A stretch of 64,000 nt of DNA from an uncultured Clostridia bacterium (GTDB lineage Bacteria > Bacillota > Clostridia > Christensenellales > UBA1242). A program made the translations under genes and the position numbers. The stretch is from positions 1 to 64,000 of the forward strand of contig CANPYI010000005.1 in NCBI GenBank assembly GCA_947588355.1, given 5' to 3'. Of this stretch, positions 9,582 to 18,900 are shown piece after piece (the first letter of the stretch is position 1; each line of letters begins with the position of its first letter). The notes below the pieces were generated by a model that was not told the DNA's origin, did not search any database, and saw only the letters and a list, made by a program, of their open reading frames with translations.

Positions 9582-11474
9582 ATGAAGAGAAAAATTTTTG
9601 CGATTATATTATGCTTAATAGTTTGTTTGTCCACAGTTGCGGGCTGTAATCTTGTCACGCGTAATGACGAGAAATATTTTGAGGCTGTGGTTTGCACGAT
9701 ATCTTATGTTGACGGCACAAAAGATGAAATCACAAAAAGAGAACTTTTGACAGGTTACAACAGTTATGGCTACAACTATCAGCAAAACTATGGCTACAGT
9801 CAACAGGAAGCGGTTGAACAAACACTAAACACTATTGTCAATCAACATCTTACAATCAAGGCTGTCAAAAATTTTTATGAAGCGCAAAAAAATGACGATG
9901 ATTACACTGGTGCTGACAAAGGACTGCTTTTCACCGACAATGAAACCACATATCTTTGGGACCAAACTTATGATGCAGTCTTTTCAAACTTGAAAGATTT
10001 TTATTATGAAATTTCTGGCACAAGCGACAAAACGGGCACCGAAGACTCTTCTTCCGATTCAAGAGTTTATCAACAGTACAATCGCGGCTATCATTTGGAA
10101 AATCAAGATGGCAAAATAGTTTTAAAAAGCAACACACCAGCAACCACAACAAGATACGAATATCCAGTAAGAAAGTTTGACAATAAAGTTCTTGATTTTA
10201 AAGAAGATGAATCAAAACAATATATGTATGACTGCATTGTTTCGCTTTTTGATGGAACATCAAAAGAACAACGAAATTGGCGCTCTGCTTTCAACAAATA
10301 TGTTTCAGAGATTGAAGAAAACTTTTCTTACAAACATTTTGCAAGCGACAAAGATTGCTTTATGTTTGAGATGAATCGTATCTATGAAATCGTACGCGAC
10401 AATTATATAGTTGAAAAATACACCGAAATATTCAACAGACTCAATCATCAAGATGCTGACGAAATGAACATTTCTGTTGACGACATTTTGAAAAGATATT
10501 CCTCAAAAGTGCGCGCAGATTTTCAGACATACAAAGACAATCCAACTTCTTTCAACAGCAGCATTTTGACGGACACCGCAAATATGGACTATATATATGA
10601 AGGAACTGGAGAATCAAAATTTTTCAATATTGCTTACATGAGATTTGACTTTAACGACGACCAGAAAAAAGCATACAGCGAGGCAAACAACATTTCTGAT
10701 GTGCTTGGCGACAGAAAAGAAACTGAGTTGCAAAAAGTGTATGATTCCATGACTGTGACAATGAAAGACGGAGATGAAAAGGAATACAAAGTACCTCTGA
10801 CCGTTTTCCGTGAAATGATAGAAAATTCAATGTCTGGCTTTGAATTTTTGCAACCTATCACGGAAGATGATGTGAGTGAAGAAGATTTAACAAAATCCGA
10901 AATGACAAAAACAGACTATGTCAAATATTACAACAACAAATTTCTGCCAAACAGGAATCAAAAAATTGCCATCGAAAGAGCGGAATATTTTAGAGACAAT
11001 TTCTTCAATCCATACAATTCTGACACAACTTATGTGAATTCCGAAAGATGTGCTGTTGCCGGCATTGACAACAGCGGAGAGGCTATCGTTTCTGACACTT
11101 TCTCCAACAATGATGATGCCAAAGATGCCATCGTCAAACTTTACAATCAAGGCAATGCAAAAGTGGGAGATATTTCACAACTTGTCAAAACAAGCGACGG
11201 AATGTATTTGTTCTTCTATGCAGGCGAGGTGAAAAACCTTTTTGGTGTGACAAAAGATTTTGATATATCAAAAGACCCTGAAAACATTAAGATTTTGGCA
11301 GGCACAAGATTGAACATTTTCTCAAATAAGACTTATTTAGATGCACTTGTTGAAGAAATGACCACAGACAATTTCAGTACTTTCCAAAATATGGACATTG
11401 CAAATTTGCGTTCAACTTTGGTTGTTGAAAAAGGCATTCACTTTTACGGTGAAAATTTGAAAGATTTGTACTAA
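9582..11474 (+). CDS. PrsA/SurA-like lipoprotein (peptidyl-prolyl isomerase-type foldase)
   Basis: Lipobox STVAGC; SurA_N-like architecture; downstream of mfd as is common in Clostridia. SD GGAG and promoter TTGAAA-17-TATCAT upstream. Confidence 0.6.
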   Translation: MKRKIFAIILCLIVCLSTVAGCNLVTRNDEKYFEAVVCTISYVDGTKDEITKRELLTGYNSYGYNYQQNYGYSQQEAVEQTLNTIVNQHLTIKAVKNFYEAQKNDDDYTGADKGLLFTDNETTYLWDQTYDAVFSNLKDFYYEISGTSDKTGTEDSSSDSRVYQQYNRGYHLENQDGKIVLKSNTPATTTRYEYPVRKFDNKVLDFKEDESKQYMYDCIVSLFDGTSKEQRNWRSAFNKYVSEIEENFSYKHFASDKDCFMFEMNRIYEIVRDNYIVEKYTEIFNRLNHQDADEMNISVDDILKRYSSKVRADFQTYKDNPTSFNSSILTDTANMDYIYEGTGESKFFNIAYMRFDFNDDQKKAYSEANNISDVLGDRKETELQKVYDSMTVTMKDGDEKEYKVPLTVFREMIENSMSGFEFLQPITEDDVSEEDLTKSEMTKTDYVKYYNNKFLPNRNQKIAIERAEYFRDNFFNPYNSDTTYVNSERCAVAGIDNSGEAIVSDTFSNNDDAKDAIVKLYNQGNAKVGDISQLVKTSDGMYLFFYAGEVKNLFGVTKDFDISKDPENIKILAGTRLNIFSNKTYLDALVEEMTTDNFSTFQNMDIANLRSTLVVEKGIHFYGENLKDLY

Positions 11475-11487
11475 AATTCTTAAAAAT

Positions 11488-11520
11488 ACAACTCTTGTTT
11501 GACAGGAGTTGTTTTTTTTG
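11488..11520 (+). terminator. Intrinsic terminator of the prsA-like gene
   Basis: ACAACTC(11488-11494)/GAGTTGT(11506-11512) stem followed by T8. Confidence 0.75.
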
Positions 11521-11527
11521 TTATAAT
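11499..11527 (+). promoter_or_regulatory. Sigma-A promoter TTGACA-17-TATAAT superposed on the terminator
   Basis: -35 11499-11504 in the hairpin loop region, -10 11522-11527, ATG 11535. Confidence 0.75.
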
Positions 11528-11534
11528 GCTTCTC

Positions 11535-12884
11535 ATGAGTAGAAAAAAAGCCGAGATTGAAAAGAAAGATGAAGTAATTTTGACCGAAGAGCAGAAGTCT
11601 TTTTTTTCGCGCGCTTTGACAAAAATTAAAGAAAAAAAAGCAAAAAAACTTCAACAAATCCAAAATGAAAAACTTTCTGAAGAAGAAAGCAAAAAAGTTG
11701 AAGAAAAGATTGAAGAAGCCACAAGAGAAGTTTCCAAATCAAACAGCAAAAAGAAAAGAATCAGCAGCATTATATTTTTTATTTTCAATCTGGTGCTTGT
11801 TGCAGCCATTTTGATTTGGAATATTTTTACAACTGATGATTTTTCGCCGCTTAACATACTCAACATAAAGATTGAAAATTTCTTTTATGTTCTTCTTTTG
11901 CTTGCAGCGATTGTTTTTGTTGAGGTTGTGTCAATTCACAGAATGATTTATCGCAAAACAATGCGTTCGCGTTGGCATTTGTCATACAAATCTTTGGCAA
12001 TTTTGCATTATTATGATGCAATAACACCACTTTCCACAGGCGGACAAGCGTTTATGGTCACATATCTTACAAACAGAGATGTGCCTGCTCCAACTGCACT
12101 GTCAATTCCTATTGCAAAACTTTTGTTTCAAAATTCAACTTGGATAATCATCTGTTTTGTTTGTTTGGTTATTTCTTTTACAAACGGAATGTCCTCTCTT
12201 GTTTCTGCAGCCAGTGTCATCGGATTTATTTTGGGCTTTTTGATGATTGCTGTGATTTTGTTTTTCTCGTTCTCGAAAAAACTTGGCGAAAAAGTTGTTT
12301 CCGGCGGGCTTAAACTTTTGGCAAAACTGCACTTAATCAAAGATTACGACAAAATGTACGCCAAAGTTATGCAAATAGTGGAAGATTACCAGAAAATCAT
12401 GAAAGAATATGGCCACGCAAAGTATGATATTTTCCTGCAAATTATTTTGAATACATTGCGGCTTGTGTGTCTTTATTCGATACCTTACTTTATTTATTTG
12501 ATTTTTCCATATCAGGGCGGCAAAATTGGCTCGTATGGTGAGTTTTTCATATTTTCTGCGTTGATAGAACTTGCTGCAAGTTTTATTCCACTGCCTGGAG
12601 GAACGGGAATGAACGAAATTACTTTTGCTGCATTGTTTAGTGATTATTTGACTGGAAACACATTCTGGGCACTTCTTCTTTGGCGTTTTTGTTCTTATTA
12701 TTTCTATCTTTTGCAAGGGATCGCAATACTATCTTACGACACTGTTTATGGCAACAAAAAATACAGATGGGTCAAGAAAAAACTTGCTCTGCAAGCCGAA
12801 AGCCAGGATTTTAGACGCGTGCAAATTGAAAATTTTAGGCGAGAAAGGGACGGAAGAAGAAAAAAACAAAGCAAAAACGCATGA
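11535..12884 (+). CDS. Lysylphosphatidylglycerol synthase TM-region / flippase-like membrane protein
   Basis: ITPLSTGGQAF and FIPLPGGTGMNEITF motifs typical of the LPG_synthase_TM family; multiple TM helices; basic N-terminal extension. Start corrected from 11499. Confidence 0.8.
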   Translation: MSRKKAEIEKKDEVILTEEQKSFFSRALTKIKEKKAKKLQQIQNEKLSEEESKKVEEKIEEATREVSKSNSKKKRISSIIFFIFNLVLVAAILIWNIFTTDDFSPLNILNIKIENFFYVLLLLAAIVFVEVVSIHRMIYRKTMRSRWHLSYKSLAILHYYDAITPLSTGGQAFMVTYLTNRDVPAPTALSIPIAKLLFQNSTWIIICFVCLVISFTNGMSSLVSAASVIGFILGFLMIAVILFFSFSKKLGEKVVSGGLKLLAKLHLIKDYDKMYAKVMQIVEDYQKIMKEYGHAKYDIFLQIILNTLRLVCLYSIPYFIYLIFPYQGGKIGSYGEFFIFSALIELAASFIPLPGGTGMNEITFAALFSDYLTGNTFWALLLWRFCSYYFYLLQGIAILSYDTVYGNKKYRWVKKKLALQAESQDFRRVQIENFRRERDGRRKKQSKNA

Positions 12885-12944
12885 TTTTGCTGTTGTTTTG
12901 TTTTTGATTAGAATAAAATCTACAGCGACGCAAAAAATAAAAAT

Positions 12945-13481
12945 ATGAGCAAAAAAGATGTCGCATGGCTGTTTTCGGTGATAATTTTGGCTGTCGCACT
13001 TGTAATATCAATTGTTTTGGGAGTGCTTGGATATTTGTCATCTTTGACATTCATGAGCACAAAGTCCGATTTGATTGTTGGCGATACAATATCTGTTTCT
13101 GTGGCCCCAAACCAGGCCAGTGTGGCATCGCTGACTTTTGATGGCTCTTTTTTGCCAAACGAAAATGTTCCTCAAACTATCCAAATAAATGCCACCGATC
13201 TGAATGCAGATGTGAGGGTGCGTGTAAAAGCCAAACTTTTTGGCGTTGACAATGACACATTTTTCGATTTTATCACGACGGAGCATTTTGAAAAGGCTGA
13301 TGACGGATACTACTATTTTGATGATATTCTGCATGGCGGAAACAAAATCACTTTTTGTAACTATATAGTCACACCAAAAGAAGTGAGTTTTTATAGCGGC
13401 GAAAAATACATTTTGACTGTGGTTGTGGAGACTTTGGAAACAAAATATGACCAAAATATTTGGAAAAATGCTGATTTGTAG
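12945..13481 (+). CDS. Membrane-anchored extracellular protein, possibly TasA/camelysin-like fold
   Basis: N-terminal TM; DGYYYFDDILHGGNKITF ... VVVETLETKYDQNIWKNADL resembles the conserved C-terminal pattern of SipW-dependent TasA/camelysin proteins. Confidence 0.4.
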   Translation: MSKKDVAWLFSVIILAVALVISIVLGVLGYLSSLTFMSTKSDLIVGDTISVSVAPNQASVASLTFDGSFLPNENVPQTIQINATDLNADVRVRVKAKLFGVDNDTFFDFITTEHFEKADDGYYYFDDILHGGNKITFCNYIVTPKEVSFYSGEKYILTVVVETLETKYDQNIWKNADL

Positions 13482-13542
13482 GCATTTTTGCTGGACTTTT
13501 GTTGTGATTTTGTTTAAAATTGATATGTTTTAGGAGAAATTT

Positions 13543-13770
13543 ATGGAAGAAAACAAGGTTTTTGTGCCACAGCCACCAAAAGAACTTAGGCAATCGCAGG
13601 CACAGGAAGAGAAAAAAGTTGAAACTGTGCCAGAACTCACAAAAGTTGAAGAAAAAGTCAAAAAGCCAAAAAATAAGATCAAAATAAACTGGGATTCAAT
13701 CGTAAATTGGTTTGGACTTTTGGTTTCTGTCGCCGCTGTGATTGTTTTTGTTTATCTTCTTGCCAAGTGA
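13543..13770 (+). CDS. Small single-pass membrane protein with Lys/Glu/Pro-rich N-terminus
   Basis: 75 aa; SD AGGAG; C-terminal TM WFGLLVSVAAVIVFVYLLAK. Confidence 0.6.
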   Translation: MEENKVFVPQPPKELRQSQAQEEKKVETVPELTKVEEKVKKPKNKIKINWDSIVNWFGLLVSVAAVIVFVYLLAK

Positions 13771-13785
13771 AAGTTACGAATTTTA

Positions 13786-13816
13786 TAAAAAACACCTATT
13801 TTTAGGTGTTTTTTTG
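13786..13816 (+). terminator. Intrinsic terminator
   Basis: AAAAAACACCTATTTTTAGGTGTTTTTTT. Confidence 0.75.
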
Positions 13817-13850
13817 TTTTGTTTTTTCATTTGTTGGCAATATTCCATAT

Positions 13851-14315
13851 ATGAAAAAACTTTTTGTTTTTATTGCTCTGTTGGGTTGTCTGTGTGGAAC
13901 AATGTTTTTTAAAATTGAAAAAAATCCTATTTTTCAACTTGACAATGTTGAGCAAGTTTGTTTTGTTTCGCCGCACGACTTTTCTATACAATTGCCAGTT
14001 GAAGCGGTCAGTTCGGGCTATTTGATGTTTAATTACTGTTCTTGGCAAACCGCCAAAGAAAATCTATCAAAGTTGAAGCAAGATATGCAATGCATGCAAT
14101 TATATTTTCAAGAAGTCGATGTTGAAGAGTTGTTTGAAAAACTGAAAGCAGAGGTTGTTTTAAGGGAGGATATGGGAGATTTTGTTGTTATTGACGCCTA
14201 CACACCATACTTTTCGGATTGTGTGTATTTGCAAAATAAAAAAGTAAATATGCAGTTGGCGATTAAAGAAAATCAGGTTGTTGTCGGTTTTCCTATGTTG
14301 TTGACTGGCTATTGA
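13851..14315 (+). CDS. Small exported protein upstream of the spoIIQ-like gene; tentatively YwmB-like
   Basis: Hydrophobic N-terminus; KVNMQLAIKENQVVVGFPMLLTGY C-terminus and position before the M23/SpoIIQ gene suggest but do not prove YwmB. Confidence 0.4.
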   Translation: MKKLFVFIALLGCLCGTMFFKIEKNPIFQLDNVEQVCFVSPHDFSIQLPVEAVSSGYLMFNYCSWQTAKENLSKLKQDMQCMQLYFQEVDVEELFEKLKAEVVLREDMGDFVVIDAYTPYFSDCVYLQNKKVNMQLAIKENQVVVGFPMLLTGY

Positions 14316-14419
14316 TTTTTGCAAATACAATCAAAATTTGCGTATAAATTTAAAAATTTTTTGAATTTTCTGTTTAAAATTTGAAATTTCAGTCAAAAAA
14401 TTGAGCGTGGAGGTTTAAA

Positions 14420-14983
14420 ATGGAAATAAAAAAAGACAATGTATTCAAAAGAAATTTAAAACGCATCGGTGCTGTGGCTGTTGTGTGCGTGGTTGCGTTG
14501 GCAATAGCACTGACAATTGCTTTCAGCATTCCGGGGGAGGAGGTTGACGTTTCAACAACAATGCCAGAATTTGGACTGCCGATGAACAACGCGCAAATCA
14601 TAAAAGACTACAGCGATACACGATTGCAACATGTGGAGGGGGCAAAAAGATACGAAATTCACTTGTCTGTTGACTTTTCATCTGATGACAACACTGTTAT
14701 GGCTGTAAGTGACGGCATTGTCAAGTCGGTGAAAGACAACACATTGGACGGAAAAGTTGTCACTATCGAACATTCTGACGGCTTTGTCAGTGTTTATGCT
14801 TCTTTGGGCGAAGAAACAGATGTAAAAGAGGGAGATCGGGTTGTCAAAGGACAAGTGATTGGCAGTGCGTCTGATTCTTCCGGTTATGAAAGTGGTTTCA
14901 ACTGCAATCACTTGCATTTCACCTTGATGCACAATGGCACAGAAGTTGATCCAAACAACTATCTCAATTTGCAAAACAAGTAA
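14420..14983 (+). CDS. M23/LytM-family peptidase, SpoIIQ-like
   Basis: N-terminal TM, HLSVDFSS and NHLHFTL LytM motifs; encoded near spoIIID. Confidence 0.75.
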   Translation: MEIKKDNVFKRNLKRIGAVAVVCVVALAIALTIAFSIPGEEVDVSTTMPEFGLPMNNAQIIKDYSDTRLQHVEGAKRYEIHLSVDFSSDDNTVMAVSDGIVKSVKDNTLDGKVVTIEHSDGFVSVYASLGEETDVKEGDRVVKGQVIGSASDSSGYESGFNCNHLHFTLMHNGTEVDPNNYLNLQNK

Positions 14984-15067
14984 TTTTGTCGTGAAAATAA
15001 ATAAAAAATGACAAAAAAAGTTGCAAAATGGCTCCCGATATGATATCATAATCATGGAGGTTGACAC

Positions 15068-15298
15068 ATGATTATAGACAAAGTTAAGGAACTGGTTGCA
15101 GAACAACTTGGCATTTCAAAGGACACTATCAAACCAGAATCTGATATCGTTGATGATTTGGGTGCTGATTCCTTGGACGTGATTGAAATGTTGATGACTT
15201 TGGAAGAGGAATATGGAATATCCATTCCAGACGATCAGATAAGCAAGGTCAAAACTATCACTCAGATTGCGGAGTTAATTGAAAACTTGAAAAAATAA
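15068..15298 (+). CDS. acpP: Acyl carrier protein
   Basis: DDLGADSLDVIEMLMTLEEEYGISIPD with the phosphopantetheine DSL motif; SD GGAGG. Confidence 0.95.
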   Translation: MIIDKVKELVAEQLGISKDTIKPESDIVDDLGADSLDVIEMLMTLEEEYGISIPDDQISKVKTITQIAELIENLKK

Positions 15299-15320
15299 GG
15301 CAAAAAAAGCCTTATTTTTT
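15290..15320 (+). terminator. Intrinsic terminator of acpP
   Basis: AAATAAGGC-AAAAAAA-GCCTTATTTTTT. Confidence 0.75.
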
Positions 15321-15404
15321 ATCTTTTTCGACAATATAACGCATGTTTTGACAAAATCTTTCATAAAAATCTTAAAGACATTTTTTTGTCTGTGGAGGAT
15401 TTTT

Positions 15405-15665
15405 ATGAAATCATATATAAAAGAACGTACACTGCAGGAAGCGAACTATGTTGTCCAAATGCAACAAACCATAAGACAAACAGCTAAGATATTCAATCTC
15501 AGCAAAAGCACAGTGCATAATGATATTTCAAAAAGATTGCAAATGGTTGACTCTGCTTTGTATGAGCAAGTGAAAAAGATTTTGGATCAAAATTTTTCCG
15601 AAAAACATATCAGAGGAGGACAATCCACAAAACAAAAATACCAATTTAAAGAAATCGAAAAATAA
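15405..15665 (+). CDS. spoIIID: Sporulation transcription factor SpoIIID
   Basis: YIKERTLQEANYVVQMQQTIRQTAKIFNLSKSTVHNDISKRL...HIRGGQSTKQKY matches SpoIIID; SD GGAGG; start corrected from 15348. Confidence 0.93.
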   Translation: MKSYIKERTLQEANYVVQMQQTIRQTAKIFNLSKSTVHNDISKRLQMVDSALYEQVKKILDQNFSEKHIRGGQSTKQKYQFKEIEK

Positions 15666-15895
15666 TAAAAAATGCCAAAAAATACTCAAAAAAATGCAAA
15701 AAAATCGTTTTTTTTGTATTTTTTTATTATTTTTTTCACTTTTTTTGTATTTTTTTGAATTTATCCCGCTTGTAGATTGATTACTTGAAGAAAAATATTT
15801 CTAAAAATTTTTTTGTATTTTTTTGGCTATTTATTTTTTTTAATTTTTTCAATTTTGAAAATTTTTATATTTTTTAAAAAATCTTTCGACAAAAT

Positions 15896-15924
15896 TTGAC
15901 TTGTCCTTGTGCGCGTATTATAAT
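15896..15924 (+). promoter_or_regulatory. Promoter TTGACT-17-TATAAT for giant lipoprotein 1
   Basis: -35 15896-15901, -10 15919-15924; leader of about 55 nt; SD GGAGG before ATG 15987. Confidence 0.8.
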
Positions 15925-15986
15925 ATATATAACTGAGAATTTTTACTAAAAACGCAAAGTTTGCAAATAGTATGATTGGAGGACAC

Positions 15987-18900
15987 ATGAAAAAGTTGGC
16001 TCTGGTTATGGTGGGTGTTTTCACTTTAATTTTTGGAGGTTTGGTTTTGGCATCTTGTCAAAACAAGGTTTCATTGACCCTTGACACAAATCAGGTGGAA
16101 ATCTACACAAACAACATCGATGCAGAAAATTATCTGAAAAAAGAAGTCAATGCCACTTTAAAAAATTCTTCCGCAGGTGTTTTTCTTGAAGTGCTCAGTG
16201 GCGGAGATAGCGTCAGGTTGTCTTCCAACTATGCACAGCACACAAACAATGATACATACACCTTTACTATTTTTGGAGAAAAAAGCGGTGAAGCCTTGGT
16301 GCGTGCCACTTCAATTGAAGATACCTCACAAAATCAAATCATTGAAGTGTCCGTAAAGACTATTATCGAAAAAATTGAGATTGTCAGAAGTGATTCTGAA
16401 GAAAACAGGACAAATCAATTTGTCGTGAAAAATGTTTCAAAAAAGTTGAAGGCGGAACAGTTTTTCAATTATCAGCCACAAACAGCAAATGTGACTGACA
16501 TCAAATGGGCTTTTGCCAACAACGAAGATATAGAAAATAAACAACTTACAGACGAAAATGGAAACGTTGTCGCACAACTCGTTGATGATGTTTTGACAGT
16601 AGGCGAAAATTACTCTGGCCAACAAATTGGATTGATCGCGTATCTTGCCGCAAAGCCTACAACACGCAGTGAAGTACTTTCGTTTGAAGTTTTGGAAAAT
16701 GCCACTGTTGAAAGTTTGATTTTGAGTGATGGTGACGGTGACAGACAGTCGCTTTATGTTGATGGACAACCTCGTCAAGACGAAGAAGTTTTTTATCTTA
16801 AGCGCAATGACAAGGACCGCTCCAACATCAAAGGTGCACTTGTTGTAAATTCTGCTGTGCCTGTTGATTTGGAGGCTGTTGTTTGCAACGAAAGTGGAAA
16901 ACAACTTTCCGTTTCGGATTACAGTCAATATTTCAATTTTGAAGTGACCAGTGTCATAAACCCTCAGGAAGGGGAAAGAAATTATACTTTCAATTTTGTT
17001 TTAAACGCTTTTGACACAGACAAGACGCGTTTGTATGGAAACTTTCGTTTTTATCTTCGCATAAAATATCGCAACTACTTGTATGACTTTGTCACTGAAG
17101 ACACCAATGTACGCATTGAAACGGCATACACTGTGGAAGGTGTTGATGTTTCAAACGAAAATGGGGATATAGTCAGTTACAACGATGTTCCAAACGAAAT
17201 ACCTTTAGATGTCTATTCGTTTTATTCAAATTCGACTGGTCGTGCGCTGAATGTTACACTTCGACCTGATGATGGCGTTGCTTTGGACAACAACATGTTT
17301 CGTGTTGGAATTAATCTTCAACAGTCCGCGCTCAGCGGCTTGAACATCATAGGTGACGATGGTCAATACGACATCAGTCGCGTTTTGAGAATTTTGTATC
17401 GAGGCAGAAACCTGACTTTCACTCAGCAAGGACAAATGCTTTATTCTTCCGAATTGCAAAGCGGCGCTCAGTTAAATCTTCTTGCAGGGCAACTTGTCAC
17501 TGACGTTATTGAAGATTTGCAAATTACATTTGAGCCTCGAAGTGATGCCAGAAAACTTTCCATAGTCAAACTTAACCTGTATCACATTTCGGAAGGTGCA
17601 TCTTTTGATATCTCAAAGGGAGACGGCACACCAATTGATGAGGCATATTTGCGAAGATATGTTTCTTCAAAAAGCAGTTCAAACAAAACTTTGGAATATT
17701 CTTTCAAAATCAATGGCTTGACATCGCTAAATTACAATCAAATGACTGGACAAAGTGATCTGTTTTTGGCTTCAGACAACAATCCTTATTTTGAATTTTC
17801 AAGATTGATTGAAACTAGGGGCGATGACTATGTTATTGTTTCATTCAGTGTCACTCTCAATTCTTCGGACATAGAAAGTTCCACAAAATTCTGGTTTGAA
17901 CATGTGACCGGCAAAAAATCTCAAGAATTTGCCATAACTGCCTTTATGCCTTTGGAAAGTGCTTCGATTGAAAATGGCAACAAGCAATCTTCCAATGTGT
18001 TCACAGACACAACAAGCACACAAAATTATGTTTTGACTTCCGATGGCGGAATAGGACAGTCCTCCGTTTCAAGCGAAAGTTTGTCAAGATTGAAATTGGA
18101 AGCAGGCACAAATCTGCCACTCAAATTTGATTACGATTCGCTTTCAACGGATGGAATAACTTTCAAATTTCTTTCAATTTCGGACACAAATTACTTGCAA
18201 AGATTGCAGACAACCGAACATCTGGATTCTTTTGACGGTGCGATGCAACGTGCTGAAGATTTGTTTTTGTCAGATGAAGACATCACATATGTTGCAACGA
18301 CATATTTCAACTGTTTCTCAGATATTGATGGCACGTTGTTTGGCATAAACACTCAAAGACTTACACTTCGCACAACTGCGTTTAAGGGTTATGTTGCGGT
18401 GCTTTTCCATGGCTTTAATGACAACTATCAATCTCAAACACTTGTCAGAGTTTTTGCTCTGGAAAGTTTTTACTCTGTTCGCGCTGTTTTGCCATCAGTA
18501 AGATATGCACAACTCTACACAACTGAAACGTTGACAACAAGCGACGAAGATTTGGCAAAATCCAGAATCAATGTCACAATAACTTTAAGAACTGATGACA
18601 ATATTCCAACCTACACAAACGACCTTTCTTATTTCACATTCACTTCCACACAAGATGCATTCCGTGAAGATAATGCTTCAGGATATTTTGATAGACCCGA
18701 ACTTAAACAAAATGCACACTACACTGTTGACTCCATAAAATACATTTCCGGTGGCAGAGTGCTGAGTTTTACTGTTATCGCCAATTCCACACAATTTGAT
18801 TTTGTGTTTAATGATATTTTGACAATCTCTTATGACGACGGGCATGGCTCAAATTGTATGACCGAGATAGAACTTGTCATCAAAAACGTCAATCGTGTTG

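Noticed and set aside
15666-15986. Small ORFs or ncRNA in the AT-rich region before giant gene 1
   Set aside because: Only homopolymeric A/T runs and the giant-gene promoter are visible; no stable structured RNA could be supported by eye.
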